This document shows, piece by piece, positions 34,358 to 44,159 of a stretch of 64,000 nt of DNA (positions are counted from its first letter, which is position 1; the number at the start of each line of letters is the position of its first letter). The position numbers were made by a program, and so were the translations under genes. Source of the stretch: Epiperipatus broadwayi (lineage: Eukaryota > Onychophora > Udeonychophora > Euonychophora > Peripatidae). Where the stretch lies: assembly GCA_028023455.1 (NCBI GenBank), contig JAQFVV010012403.1, positions 496,001-560,000 of the forward strand. Reading direction: 5' to 3'. The notes under the pieces were generated by a model. The model searched no databases. It was not told where the DNA came from and saw nothing but the letters and a program-made list of their open reading frames with translations.

Positions 34358-35242
34358 ATGGCTGAAGCTCCAAGAACCTTGTTTAGTTTACCGAGTACGG
34401 AGGAAGAAGCGATCATCTTCTTACAAGACCGCGGTCTTCTCCCCAAAAGGAAATTATGTCAAAATGGGCATGAAATGAAAAAGTATATTCACAATTCCAA
34501 GAAACAATGGCGATGTAACTTGAAGGATTGCCTGTTAGAAATTGCAATTAGAAAAGGCACGTGGTTTGTCGGCTCCAAAATGACTTTCGTGACCGCTATA
34601 CGTTTCATCTATAGTTGGTCCAAAGAATTAACATCGATAACATTTTGTGCGGAGGAATTGAATATTTCGGACAAAACTGTTATCGATTGGAACAACTACC
34701 TCCGGGAAGTTTGTACCTGGAGATTGTTAAGAAATGAAAGGCGGAAAATCGGAGGTCCCAACACAATCGTTGAGATTGATGAAAGCCTCTTCACAAAACG
34801 GAAGAACAATGCCGGAAGAGTCCTACCACAGCAATGGCTATTTGGTGGCGTGTGCAGAGAGACTGAGGAATGCTTTATTGTAGCCATTCGAGATAGAAGT
34901 GCGTCTACTCTCATGCAAGAAATTTTGCAAAATGTACACGAAGGCTCGACTATCTACAGCGATTGCTGGAAGGGATACAAGAGCGAAGAGTTAGCTGAGG
35001 CTGGATACGAACACCATCGTGTTAATCACACATACAACTTCGTAGACCCCACAACTGGCATACATACACAGAATGTTGAAAGGTTGTGGGGTTTGGTCAA
35101 ATGGCGTAATAAAAAACACAGAGAGACAGCACGTCAGCACCTGGACTCATATTTGAGCGAGTTTATGTGGAGGCAGTCGTACAAAGCTGATCCTTTCGCT
35201 GCAATTTTAGAACATATATCCCAATTCAGTCCTCCACAGTGA
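34358..35242 (+). CDS. Merlin-type DDE transposase, intact
   Basis: 294 residues. Domains in order: an N-terminal zinc ribbon (C34, H38, C53, C58; CQNGHEM then WRCNLKDC); a helix-turn-helix-like segment at about 92-118 (FCAEELNISDKTVIDW); and an IS1016/IS1595-type catalytic domain. The triad is D141 (VEIDES), D202 (YSDCWKGY) and E241 (NVERLW), with the family motif NHTYNFVD. It cuts and pastes its own element through the terminal repeats in the nucleus. The ATG at 34358 is chosen because it precedes the zinc ribbon in a continuous frame. No stop, frameshift or missing catalytic residue is seen, and codon use is less AT-biased than the flanks. Length fits eukaryotic Merlin proteins. Recent activity is an inference. 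Confidence 0.92.
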   Translation: MAEAPRTLFSLPSTEEEAIIFLQDRGLLPKRKLCQNGHEMKKYIHNSKKQWRCNLKDCLLEIAIRKGTWFVGSKMTFVTAIRFIYSWSKELTSITFCAEELNISDKTVIDWNNYLREVCTWRLLRNERRKIGGPNTIVEIDESLFTKRKNNAGRVLPQQWLFGGVCRETEECFIVAIRDRSASTLMQEILQNVHEGSTIYSDCWKGYKSEELAEAGYEHHRVNHTYNFVDPTTGIHTQNVERLWGLVKWRNKKHRETARQHLDSYLSEFMWRQSYKADPFAAILEHISQFSPPQ

Positions 35243-35339
35243 ACGCTATTTGTAAGTAATTTTAATTTTTTTTATAATAATTATAATTTTAGAATTAATT
35301 ATATTATTGAATATAGACAATAAGTAATCCAAATGCATG

Positions 35340-35684
35340 TAAAAGTAACGTCACCATTAATGCCATATTCGCATTAAATCTTTATTTTAAATGTACAAAC
35401 AATTTTTGTTAATATTTCTTCAATTATCAAACTTCCACTTAATTATGTTTCATTTGTAAATAATTTTCAATAATTTTTTTAATAAAATTACCAATATACA
35501 GTCCGTTTTTAAAATTACCAAATGCTTGTAGAAAGTACGGCCTCTTACACCACATTTTATACAAGATGGCCATTAATGGTAGATTCGCATTAACTTTTTT
35601 TTTTTTAAATTTACAAAAAAATTTTTTTTTTATATTTCTTCAATTATCAAACTTCCACTTAATTACATTTAATTTGTAAATAAT
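35340..35684 (+). repeat. Diverged progenitor units of the Merlin satellite
   Basis: Two older copies with the landmark TTCAATTATCAAACTTCCAC about 222 bp apart share blocks with the younger array, such as a TTTTAAAATTACCAAATG-like block and CATTAATG. They probably seeded the 198-bp amplification. Confidence 0.6.
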
Positions 35685-36907
35685 TTTTGTATTTTTGGGT
35701 TAATATTTCTACAAATATCAAATTATTTTTCGTAAATTCATTGGCTATACAGTACGCTTTTAAAATTAGCCAATGTGATCGCCATTAATGGCACATTTTC
35801 AATAATTTTTTGTTTTTATATTTTGTATTGACCTTATTTTGTATTTCATGCATGTAAATTTTCACTAATTTGTTGGGTTTTTTTTTGTATTTTTGGGTTA
35901 ATATTTCTACAAATATCAAATTATTTTTCGTAAATTCATTGGCTATACAGTACGCTTTTAAAATTAGCCAATGTGATCGCCATTAATGGCACATTTTCAA
36001 TAATTTTTTGTTTTTATATTTTGTATTGACCTTATTTTGTATTTCATGCACGTAAATTTTCACTAATTTGTTGGGTTTTTTTTTGTATTTTTGGGTTAAT
36101 ATTTCTACAAATATCAAATTATTTTTCGTAAATTCATTGGCTATACAGTACGCTTTTAAAATTAGCCAATGTGATCGCCATTAATGGCACATTTTCAATA
36201 ATTTTTTGTTTTTATATTTTGTATTGACCTTATTTTGTATTTCATGCACGTAAATTTTCACTAATTTGTTGGGTTTTTTTTTGTATTTTTGGGTTAATAT
36301 TTCTACAAATATCAAATTATTTTTCGTAAATTCATTGGCTATACAGTATGCTTTTAAAATTAGCCAATGTGATCGCCATTAATGGCACATTTTCAATAAT
36401 TTTTTGTTTTTATATTTTGTATTGACCTTATTTTGTATTTCATGCACGTAAATTTTCACTAATTTGTTGGGGTTTTTTTTTGTATTTTTGGGTTAATATT
36501 TCTACAAATATCAAATTATTTTTCGTAAATTCATTGGCTATACAGTACGCTTTTAAAATTAGCCAATGTGATCGCCATTAATGGCACATTTTCAATAATT
36601 TTTTGTTTTTATATTTTGTATTGACCTTATTTTGTATTTCATGCACGTAAATTTTCACTAATTTGTTGGGTTTTTTTTTGTATTTTTGGGTTAATATTTC
36701 TACAAATATCAAATTATTTTTCGTAAATTCATTGGCTATACAGTACGCTTTTAAAATTAGCCAATGTGATCGCCATTAATGGCACATTTTCAATAATTTT
36801 TTGTTTTTATATTTTGTATTGACCTTATTTTGTATTTCATGCATGTAAATTTTCACTAATTTGTTGGGGTTTTTTTGTATTTTTGGGTTAATATTTCTAC
36901 AAATATC
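35685..36907 (+). repeat. 198-bp satellite, about six copies, inside Merlin
   Basis: The landmark GGGTTAATATTTCTACAAAT starts at 35697, 35895, 36093, 36291, 36490, 36688 and 36885. Spacing is 198 bp with one-base slips in homopolymers. Copies differ by only a few substitutions (for example ATGCATG versus ATGCACG), so amplification is recent. It lies downstream of the transposase stop. No coding role is seen. Confidence 0.92.
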
Positions 36908-37201
36908 TTAAGCTTCGCTTGTCAAAAAACACAAAGGGCCCCCCCCCAACAACTACAGCGCTACGCGCTGTTATAATTGGCCACATTTTTAAGATTTTTG
37001 AATAGTTTTCATGCATGTACATTTTAAATAAATTTTGTATTGACCTTATTAAATTTTCACTAATTTTTTTTTTTTGTATTTTTTTTCAGGACCAAGAAAC
37101 ATGCTGGTGTTCAGTCGATGTGTATCACGTGACATTCCTTTTGTTTTACGTTAAAATTTTTATATTTTTGCCATTTTACTTTGTATTTTATCACATGATA
37201 A

Positions 37202-37380
37202 CCCGATGATGTATTACCCTGAAGGCATACTGATTTAATGTTGCGCTTTTTAACGTGACGTGTTCACGTGATATGCGGACACATCTTAGCGAGTAGATGT
37301 GTCTGCAGATCACTTGGAGACGTTATCTTAAAAATCGCAACATTAGACCGGTATGCCTTCAGGGTAATACGTCATCAGGC
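37202..37380. repeat. Subterminal hairpin of the Merlin 3' end
   Basis: GATGATGTATTACCCTGAAG (from about 37205) is mirrored by CTTCAGGGTAATACGTCATC (ending about 37377). Pairing continues to a centre of ACACATCTTAGCGAGTAGATGTGT. It looks as if the terminal 90 bp were copied in inverse orientation just inside the true end. It could assist or mis-direct end recognition. Confidence 0.75.
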
Positions 37381-37395
37381 AAATTATCCATAAGA

Positions 37396-37637
37396 CTTAC
37401 GGATAATTTGCCTGATGACGTATTTGACCCACCGGTTTCCCTTCCGGTAGGCATCGACGATCTTTGTATGACAACATTGTCATGGCAACGAAGTGACTGG
37501 CGTGATTAATCCATCAGAGAGTCAATTTTTTTTTTTTTTAACCGCGAGATTTAAAATTCGGAGAGAGATTTGGGAAATTTTTTGATTTTTCTGTCTATTG
37601 TGATTTTGCTATCCACTTGATCACAGTGATTTTTTTA
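37396..37637 (+). mobile_element. Second Merlin 5' end, truncated, abutting the first element
   Basis: Starts with the same CTTACGGATAATTTGCCTG and follows the first 240 bp of the element with one substitution (ACATTG versus ACGTTG). It retains about 20 bases (AACCGCGAGATTTAAAATT) that the full-length copy lacks, so it is not a simple duplicate of it. It stops abruptly after CACAGTGATTTTTTT, before the transposase start. Confidence 0.85.
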
Positions 37638-37644
37638 AAAGTGA

Positions 37645-37740
37645 AAAAATTGAAGTAAAAGTGGCTCTGAAAAAGACTGCAGGACAGTCAAAATGTAGAA
37701 TTATATATGCATATATATATACAATAAAAGGTTTTTGTTA
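37645..37740 (+). repeat. Penelope-like end fragment with degenerate hammerhead
   Basis: CTGAAAA (decayed CTGATGA), A, GACTG-CAGGA-CAGTC, then AAAA. This is the same plan and stem as 13515-13560. An AATAAAAGG polyadenylation-like string follows. The adjacent Merlin fragment ends right beside it. Confidence 0.4.
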
Positions 37741-38285
37741 AAAAGAGTTTAAGGTACAGTGAAACAATAGTATTTATATAAGTTATTATAGCAAAATAAA
37801 GGAAGTGGTGAATTTGGTAATATTTTATGACTTATAAGTCATATAACTTTCAAGCTTTGATCCCAAGCCAACTTGCATATTTAGATATTAAGAAGAAAAC
37901 TATTTTTATATTTATATATTTTAAGTGGCCTTAATATTTTTTAGTATATTGTTAGTTGTTTAAATTGTAAAAATTAGTAAACGGAGCAAAACAGTCCTAT
38001 CCAATTAACATGATAGATAGTTCATTTATCTTTGTATATATATATAGCTAAAAATGGATTATTTTAGCTCTCCAGTTACTAATTCAGAACAAAACACTAA
38101 TTATCAGTTATCTGTATATTTCTTAAGAGTTTTTAACAAAAAGATGGAATGTATAGTAAAGCAATTGCTTTCAAGGCAATTTAATAATAGTAATGACTAT
38201 TTCCATTATTTAACATTAAATATTGAATATCTTTAAAAAAAATTTAAACTATCCAATTATATTTAATGATTAGTAATACACACGT
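37741..38285. other. AT-rich stretch, nothing identified
   Basis: No supported feature. Confidence 0.35.
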
Positions 38286-39119
38286 AAGTTAATATATAAC
38301 ATAACTTTCAAGTGGTATTATTCTCCTCACATCTTCAGATATTGCTGGTCTGGCCAGTGACAATACTGGCATGGGAACAGAAACTGAACCTTTAGATTCT
38401 TGAATATTTAATTTTAAGATAGCGTACATTCTAACCATCTAAGCAATTCTGCCAAAGGAAACAGCAGTAATTTCATATATTTATCTATAAGAGCCCTCTT
38501 GATTTTTCCAGTTCTTGCCAAAGTCACATTCAATTAGCAGTTTCCAGATGGTATATATATCATACTAGATTGACTTATGGTATTATTTTCCATTGTCATG
38601 TGAGTAGCTTCTTTGAATCAACTTTGTACTTTTTTCTCTCTATAGAAAACATGTATTTTTGCAATTGAGCATAAATTTATTGGAAAAGAGAAATCAGATG
38701 GGTATAAAGTAGCAGTCCATGTATGTACCAATAACTATGTATTTGATTGGAGAAATACAAAAGTATTGGAAAGCAAAAGTACAAAGAAGAAAATTTAAAG
38801 AAGCTGCTCACACGACAACGGCAAATAATACCATAAGTCAATCTAGTATGATGTTAATAATGCCTCAAAGCTGCTAAATAAATTTCTTTTAGAAATACTG
38901 GAGAAATCAGAAGGACTCTTACAGATAACCATATAAAATTTCTATTGACTGTTGACTTTGACAAAATAGCTGTTGGTTAGAACATTACCTTAAATTCCAA
39001 AATTCAAGAATCTAAAGGTCCTGATTCAATTCCTATGCTACAACTATCACTGGTCAGAACAGCAACACCAGAAGAAGAGGGGAGAATAATCCCACTTGAA
39101 ACATTGTATTATATACTAA
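38286..39119. repeat. Large imperfect foldback with SINE-like arms
   Basis: Left arm (38286-38586) and right arm (38819-39119) are inverted copies. TTTCAAGTGGTATTATTCTC mirrors GAGAATAATCCCACTTGAAA, and ACTAGATTGACTTATGGTAT mirrors ATACCATAAGTCAATCTAGT. The arms carry a tRNA-like head (AGCTGTTGGTTAGAACATTACC) and a GATTCAATTCCTA B-box-like block. About 230 bp lie between the arms. The arms are visibly diverged, so this is an old inverted insertion pair. Confidence 0.65.
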
Positions 39120-39977
39120 CCTGTCCGCTATTAGATATTTAAAGTTTAATGTATTAGAAAAATTAAGTAAAGTTTAATCATTTTCTAAAGATGTTCAATA
39201 TTTAATGTTAGATGATGGATATAGTCCAACATGCAAAGAGGCTATGATTATGGAGTAACAAAACTCTGAAAGCGCTAAGCCTGCAGAAATTATGATATAG
39301 AAAGCCTACAGAAATTATTATATAGAAAAGTTTCACCACAACACATCAGCATATTATTAATTACTAATATAGTAAAGCATGCTTATTCAGAAGTGTATTG
39401 CCTACAGTCAGCCTAAATCAATGCTTCTATACATAGTTCTATGTAAACTAGATGTCTTCACTATCTAATGCAAAGCGGTAAACTTAATTGAGTCATATGA
39501 TGACATTTGTTGATCAATAGTACATTCAGTCTACTTTTTTCACGGCATTATTATATTTCATATTAATGAATGATTTTGATTGCACTAATATTGAGTATTA
39601 AAGTTTAGTCATGAAATGAAAAATAGCATGTAATTATTGTTTTTTTTTAGTTGTTCAGATAAGTTTAGTGGGTAAAAATTTACTTCCATTCTAAAGTATT
39701 CTTTAATTTACAGATAATTTATATCAATAACATTTATTTACGTGAAGGCTCACTATTCAAATACATAAACAGTTAATTTAAATGTACTTATCTGTATCTT
39801 TGACCAGGATATCTTCTAATTATTACCTAAGATGGACACTTTAATTAATATAATTATCACTTTGATTATGATTAATGAATGAAAAGCGAAAAGCTAACAT
39901 GGAATAATCTTTAATATTAATAAAAAAAAATTAAAACGAGAAATCGTAATTATATTGCTTAACTCTTATATTTATAG
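39120..39977. other. AT-rich stretch, probably intronic
   Basis: No supported repeat. The end provides a good polypyrimidine tract (CTTAACTCTTATATTTATAG) for the exon at 39978. Confidence 0.4.
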
Positions 39978-40110
39978 TTTCAATTCAATGGCAGATTTAT
40001 TAAAAGTTAAATCCTTACAACGTGATTACGGCAGTGAAAATCAGCTTTTCAAGAAACCCGGATGTAAGAATTTTGCCAGTAGCTTCATTGAGAAATTGCA
40101 CTTCGATTAA
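39978..40110 (+). CDS. Putative terminal coding exon (unknown small protein)
   Basis: After a strong acceptor, one base completes an Arg codon from the exon at 24184. The frame then reads FNSMADLLKVKSLQRDYGSE and ends SFIEKLHFD at TAA (40108-40110). With the two upstream exons this gives about 99 residues: acidic and aromatic at the start, basic and helical later. No signal peptide or membrane segment is seen. A possible donor at GGAT|GTAAGA (40072) is ignored because coding character continues beyond it. The minus strand of the same region is also open for about 45 codons, so the strand call depends on the phase agreement. Confidence 0.45.
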
Positions 40111-41079
40111 GAATATTTCATTTAACCAACTGCAGAATTTTTTCTTCTTCACGTAATCCGAATTTATAAAGAAAGTATAAGTTGTCTTTTTTCGACTATA
40201 CTTACAATTTATATAATATATTTAATAACTATTATCAATACAATATAATGTTCGACATGCTAATCAAAATTAATAATAATTTTAAATGCGAATAGACATT
40301 TTTTTTTTTAAAAGAAGAAGTCTTAAGTTAAAGTATGTGTGTATATATAGCATTCACATATACATATTTCACTTGTAAAAACAAATATTCTACAGAAGAA
40401 TCATTATGATTATCATATTTAAGAAAACTAATTGTTGTTCATTCGTCTGTTCTATAAATGGTATTTCCCAGCCATTTACTTACTTAGATATGGACAAATC
40501 ATAAATCATACAGTTAATCACAGTCAAATTTATGTCTATGGTGAAATAATTAATGGATTAAATAAAACTATTAGTGAATCTATTTAATGGTTGAAATCTC
40601 TGCAGATTCCTTTATTTGAATAGGCTGTTAAGAATTCAAAAGATAAAGTAAATCTCATACAAAAGTCTAATGTTGTATATAATTGAAAGTTAAAAGTGTC
40701 ATTGGAGACTTAAATCAAATTTAAATACAAGAATCAGCACATTCACCAACATAACCATTCAAAAGCTGATCCTAATACACTTCAGTTTTTCTACATCATG
40801 AAACATTTATATAGTATAAGAAGTAACCAGAAGTACAAAATAAAAGTGTTGTCCATTTTTAATTCAAATTACATCCTCAAGTAATGCTGCAATAGTATTC
40901 ACTACGTCAGAGTTGAAATTTTAATTAATGGTATGATGTTTTTTATTTGCTATTATTTTAATACTAGTTAGAGTATGTCGTGAAGATGTTAAAAGCTTGT
41001 AACAGATTTTGAAAGTCTGGAAAATATATCTTATATATACAGGGGAAAATTAAGATATCATCTTTATGTGAATAAATCA
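40111..41079. other. AT-rich stretch, nothing identified
   Basis: No clear AATAAA signal within 200 bases after the stop at 40110. No repeat copy recognised. Confidence 0.4.
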
Positions 41080-41180
41080 CTAAGCATTGGTGGCCAAGTA
41101 GTTAGCGCAGCTGCCTCACAAGCAGTTGTTCTGGGGTTCACTTCCCGACTGACGTTTTGACATATAAATAAATAAAAAAA
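41080..41180 (+). mobile_element. tRNA-derived SINE
   Basis: Head TAAGCATTGGTGGCCAAGTA, GTTAGCGCAGCTGCC, degenerate B box GGGTTCACTTCCCG, tail ACGTTTTGACATATAAATAA. No clear target duplication. Confidence 0.85.
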
Positions 41181-42016
41181 CAATTAAAAAAAACCTTAAT
41201 TCTTTTAAAATTTGTTGCTTTTGGTATAAAGAGAAATCTATGCCATCAAAGATATTGTATTCTAAAAGCTTAAGCTACAATTTGTTAGATCACTTAAGCA
41301 TATTTGTGTGTATATATATATATATCCAAATTTACTATCTGAAAGCAGATAAAGTCATAGAAATAAAAGGGGCAAAGAACATACTATATGATGATGTATC
41401 ACTGTTTTAAAACAATATTTAAAATTACACTATAATTTTAACCATTCTTTGTCATTATTATGTTATTAATACTTCTTACTTGTTTATCATATAATTAGAA
41501 AGTCAACTGATGTTTGAATGCCAAAATGACAGATTGAAATAAGAGTTCCATTCAAAAGAGGAACTTTTGGTGTAGCCATCTTCATTTGAGAAGCAATCCG
41601 GGTCTTCTTAATTTTAAAATTTGATAGAAAGTTAAACTTTCAAGTCATGTTATTAATTTCACTTTTAGAAACCATTTTATGTGTTCCACTGTTATCCATT
41701 TCAGCATATAGATATTCAGGAGTATTTGGCTCAATAAATAAAATAACTTTCTGATGAGAATCTGTATTTCCATTTGATGAGAAACATAGAATCATTATTC
41801 ATTTACCTCTCATTTATCAGAATGATAAACAAACAATATATTGAGTAATTATCCACAAAGGGTTTTTACCAGACTGTTTACATCTAGGCATGACCCTTAT
41901 TTACAGCATCCCTCTCAAAAAAATTCCAATTGCATTTAAAATGGTGTTGTGTAAAATAAATAAATAAAAATTAAAGAAGAGATTTTCTTTCTATGGACTA
42001 ATGTGATAAACAAATT
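41181..42016. other. AT-rich stretch, nothing identified
   Basis: No supported feature. Confidence 0.4.
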
Positions 42017-42031
42017 AATGTAAAAGTTTTT

Positions 42032-42153
42032 TCCCCATATGTCAAAGCATCAGCCAGGAAGTGAACCCGCGATAACTGTCTGCAGGCAACTGCTTGCTTG
42101 CAAGACAGTTGCACTGACCTCATGGCTATCAATGCTTGACAATGTAAAAAAAA
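42032..42153 (-). mobile_element. tRNA-derived SINE with 15-bp target-site duplication
   Basis: A minus-strand copy with head CAAGCATTGATAGCCATGAG, an extended middle containing a duplicated GCAAGCAAGCAGTTGCC-type motif, a B-box-like GGTTCACTTCC and tail GCTTTGACATATG. Perfect 15-bp direct repeats AATGTAAAAGTTTTT at 42017-42031 and 42154-42168. A recent insertion. Confidence 0.9.
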
Positions 42154-42168
42154 AATGTAAAAGTTTTT

Positions 42169-42639
42169 AGATGGAATTCTCCAAATTGGAAAAAAAAATC
42201 CCATCATCTTGATCCTATCATATTTATAGTTCTGGAAGACACATACATATATGAAAACACATAAAAATCCTATATATATATAGACACACATTAATAGCAT
42301 CATAAATCAAGTAAGCATCCACTGATACATGTATCTTTTTTAAAACTAAATAACTACTTAACTAACTTAAACACTAAATAGCTTCTAAATGTGTACGCTT
42401 AATAAAAACACATACTCTGAAGATCTTGACAAACTATCACAATTTATTTGGAATTAGTAATAAAATGTCCTTACATGGGAAGTCCTTTAAAATTATATTT
42501 TCTTTGCAGAAAATCATTATGACTTAATAATCCAATGCAGATTTACTTTATTATCCTTAGTTCAGCAGCTTTTATTCCCAGTTTCAGGCTTATGGTTCAG
42601 GGCATTCATCAAAGAAAAAATATATAAGTATACTAGATA
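42169..42639. other. AT-rich stretch with decayed family-1 fragment
   Basis: Near 42575-42615 the minus strand contains TTGATGAATGCCC and AAGCCTGAAACTGGG, a worn version of the family 1 hammerhead region. Confidence 0.35.
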
Positions 42640-42663
42640 TGTTCTTTCTCAGATATTTTCTAT

Positions 42664-42835
42664 TTATAAACAAGTCAAAATTCTCCATACAGTAGTGCCA
42701 CCCTGTGCCAACCAGAGTAATCAATGGATGCCAGAAGGCATTGATTACTCTGGTTGGCACAGTGTAGAACTAGTGTATGGAGAGTTTTGCCTTGTTTATA
42801 AACAATTATATGCTAGTATAAGAGATGGTGATCAT
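42664..42835 (+). mobile_element. Foldback family 1, internally deleted
   Basis: Arms TCTCCATACAGTAGTGCCAC and a mirror ending GTATGGAGAGTTTTGCC meet directly at CAGAAGGCATTGATTACTCTGG, because the centre and hammerhead are deleted. The family tail GGTGATCATGTGATATT follows. Flanking repeats are unclear. Confidence 0.75.
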
Positions 42836-42850
42836 GTGATATTCTTTATT

Positions 42851-43699
42851 TCCAATAAAAAACAATTTTTAAATAGAGATGGGTCTGATAAAGTTCACAG
42901 TAATGCATCATTCTTAATTCCATCAGTGAATATGGTATCCATCATGACTAATAGAAACTAGAGCTGTCCCTCAACGTTCCAGTGTTGGAAACTACTTCTC
43001 TAGCTTTCTTAGTAGATACTTTGGTTTAATTATTGAGAATAGCTCAAAGATGAGTTTTTCAGAAAAATGAGCACAAAATGGAGTGCACTACTAACTCTGT
43101 AGCCTTTGTCTATCTACACAATCTCTTAATGTGTAACTCACCAGCCACCTTACATTGTTTTTAATATGGTCAGAGATTTTTCCTCCTTAAGCCTTTTGGA
43201 TGATCTGTTTTAGCCCTAATTTGGTATTTTAATCATAATAGTTGAATTTATTAGCACTGTTTTTATTGCAAAGCAAATTCAAATAATAACATGTAAGGAA
43301 TATATTTGTATTAAGTTTTATTTGTAAAAATAATTATAAAAATGAAACTGATTGCCGTAAATCTTACTGACTTTTTCTTATTAATGTTTTATAAAATTAA
43401 TTATTCATCTGCCTTGTATAGCTTAGAGCAGTGTTAGAGTGCCAGGTATAGGATCTATGATCCTTGGATATATTCTAATTCTGGCACCTTCTAGAACCAT
43501 TTAATTATTTTTTTATTTTTTTTTTAATTACTTATTTTTACCTTTAACAAAATATATTATTTGAACTCTTTTCTATATCTTTACAAAGAAGCAATAGCTT
43601 ATTTAAACATCCAAACCTACCATTAATAATTGGCAAAACACATATTAACTGGTTACAATTTTTTTTTTTTGCAAATTGATTATGTGTATATATAATATA
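42851..43699. other. AT-rich stretch, nothing firm
   Basis: A possible worn tRNA-like piece (TATAGCTTAGAGCAGTG, about 43417-43490) is too weak to call. Confidence 0.35.
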
Positions 43700-44050
43700 A
43701 TGAGCATGTCAATAGCTCTAAATAAGCTTTTTTAATAAATGACACAAGAGAAAACATTTAAAATTTTCTATCTAGGATTATCTCTATCCTTAAACCGGTT
43801 TTGAGCTGATGGCTCTCATCAGTGAGGTGCTAGGACATTCAGACTATAGATCTAAAATACAAAGTCAAGCCAGAATGCTGGATTTGAGTTTGTATTTTAG
43901 ATCTAATGTCTGAATATTCTACACATCACTGATGAGAGCCATCAACTCGAAACCAGTTTGGAAATAGGGATAATTTTAGATAGAGATTTTAAATGCTTTC
44001 TCTTGTGGCATTTATCAAAAAAGCTTGTTTAGAGCTATAAGCATGCTCAT
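43700..44050. mobile_element. Foldback element, family 2, second copy
   Basis: ATGAGCATGTCAATAGCTCT mirrors AGAGCTATAAGCATGCTCAT. Inner arms include GAGATTTTAAATGCTTTCTC and a GTATTTTAGATCTAATGTCTGA centre. It is similar to 11238-11554. Hammerhead-like regions lie at 43790-43845 (minus, GAAA decayed to AAAA, stem III CCGG) and 43921-43965 (plus). Confidence 0.7.
43921..43965 (+). ncRNA. Hammerhead-like ribozyme motif (family 2)
   Basis: CTGATGA (43929-43935), stem II GAG-CCATCAA-CTC with the canonical G-C next to the core, GAAA (43949-43952), stem III CCAG (CCGG in the sister arm), cleavage pair TT (43957-43958). Stem I is only TCA/TGG here, versus CCTCA with TAAGG-type pairing in the sister arm. 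The core is intact but stem I is weak. Confidence 0.5.
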
Positions 44051-44159
44051 CATATTACATTTGTAAATACAAGCTTATTAAATTAAATCATGAGATATTT
44101 GACTTGATTTATACATATATCCATATGTATGATTATATACATTAAGACAATGTTTTAAG

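Larger units (their letters stand above)
34100..37394 (+). mobile_element. Merlin DNA transposon, apparently autonomous
   Basis: The left end CTTACGGATAATTTGCCTG is mirrored by the right end (reverse complement CTTATGGATAATTTGCCTG). Terminal repeats extend to about 28 bp and differ by one base. Contents in order: 5' leader, an intact transposase gene (34358-35242), diverged and then near-identical 198-bp satellite copies (about 35340-36907), a GC-rich patch (36915-36975), and a subterminal hairpin (37202-37380). No 8-9 bp target duplication can be scored, because another copy of the element end abuts the right side. Confidence 0.85.

Noticed and set aside
34696-34914. Minus-strand open frame inside the transposase
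   Set aside because: It is a shadow of the transposase coding strand with no independent support.
39978-40150. Minus-strand coding reading with an EIFLIEVQFLNEATGKILTS stretch
   Set aside because: It looks protein-like for 45 codons but lacks a start, has a frameshift upstream, and does not share phase with any neighbouring exon; kept only as a caveat.
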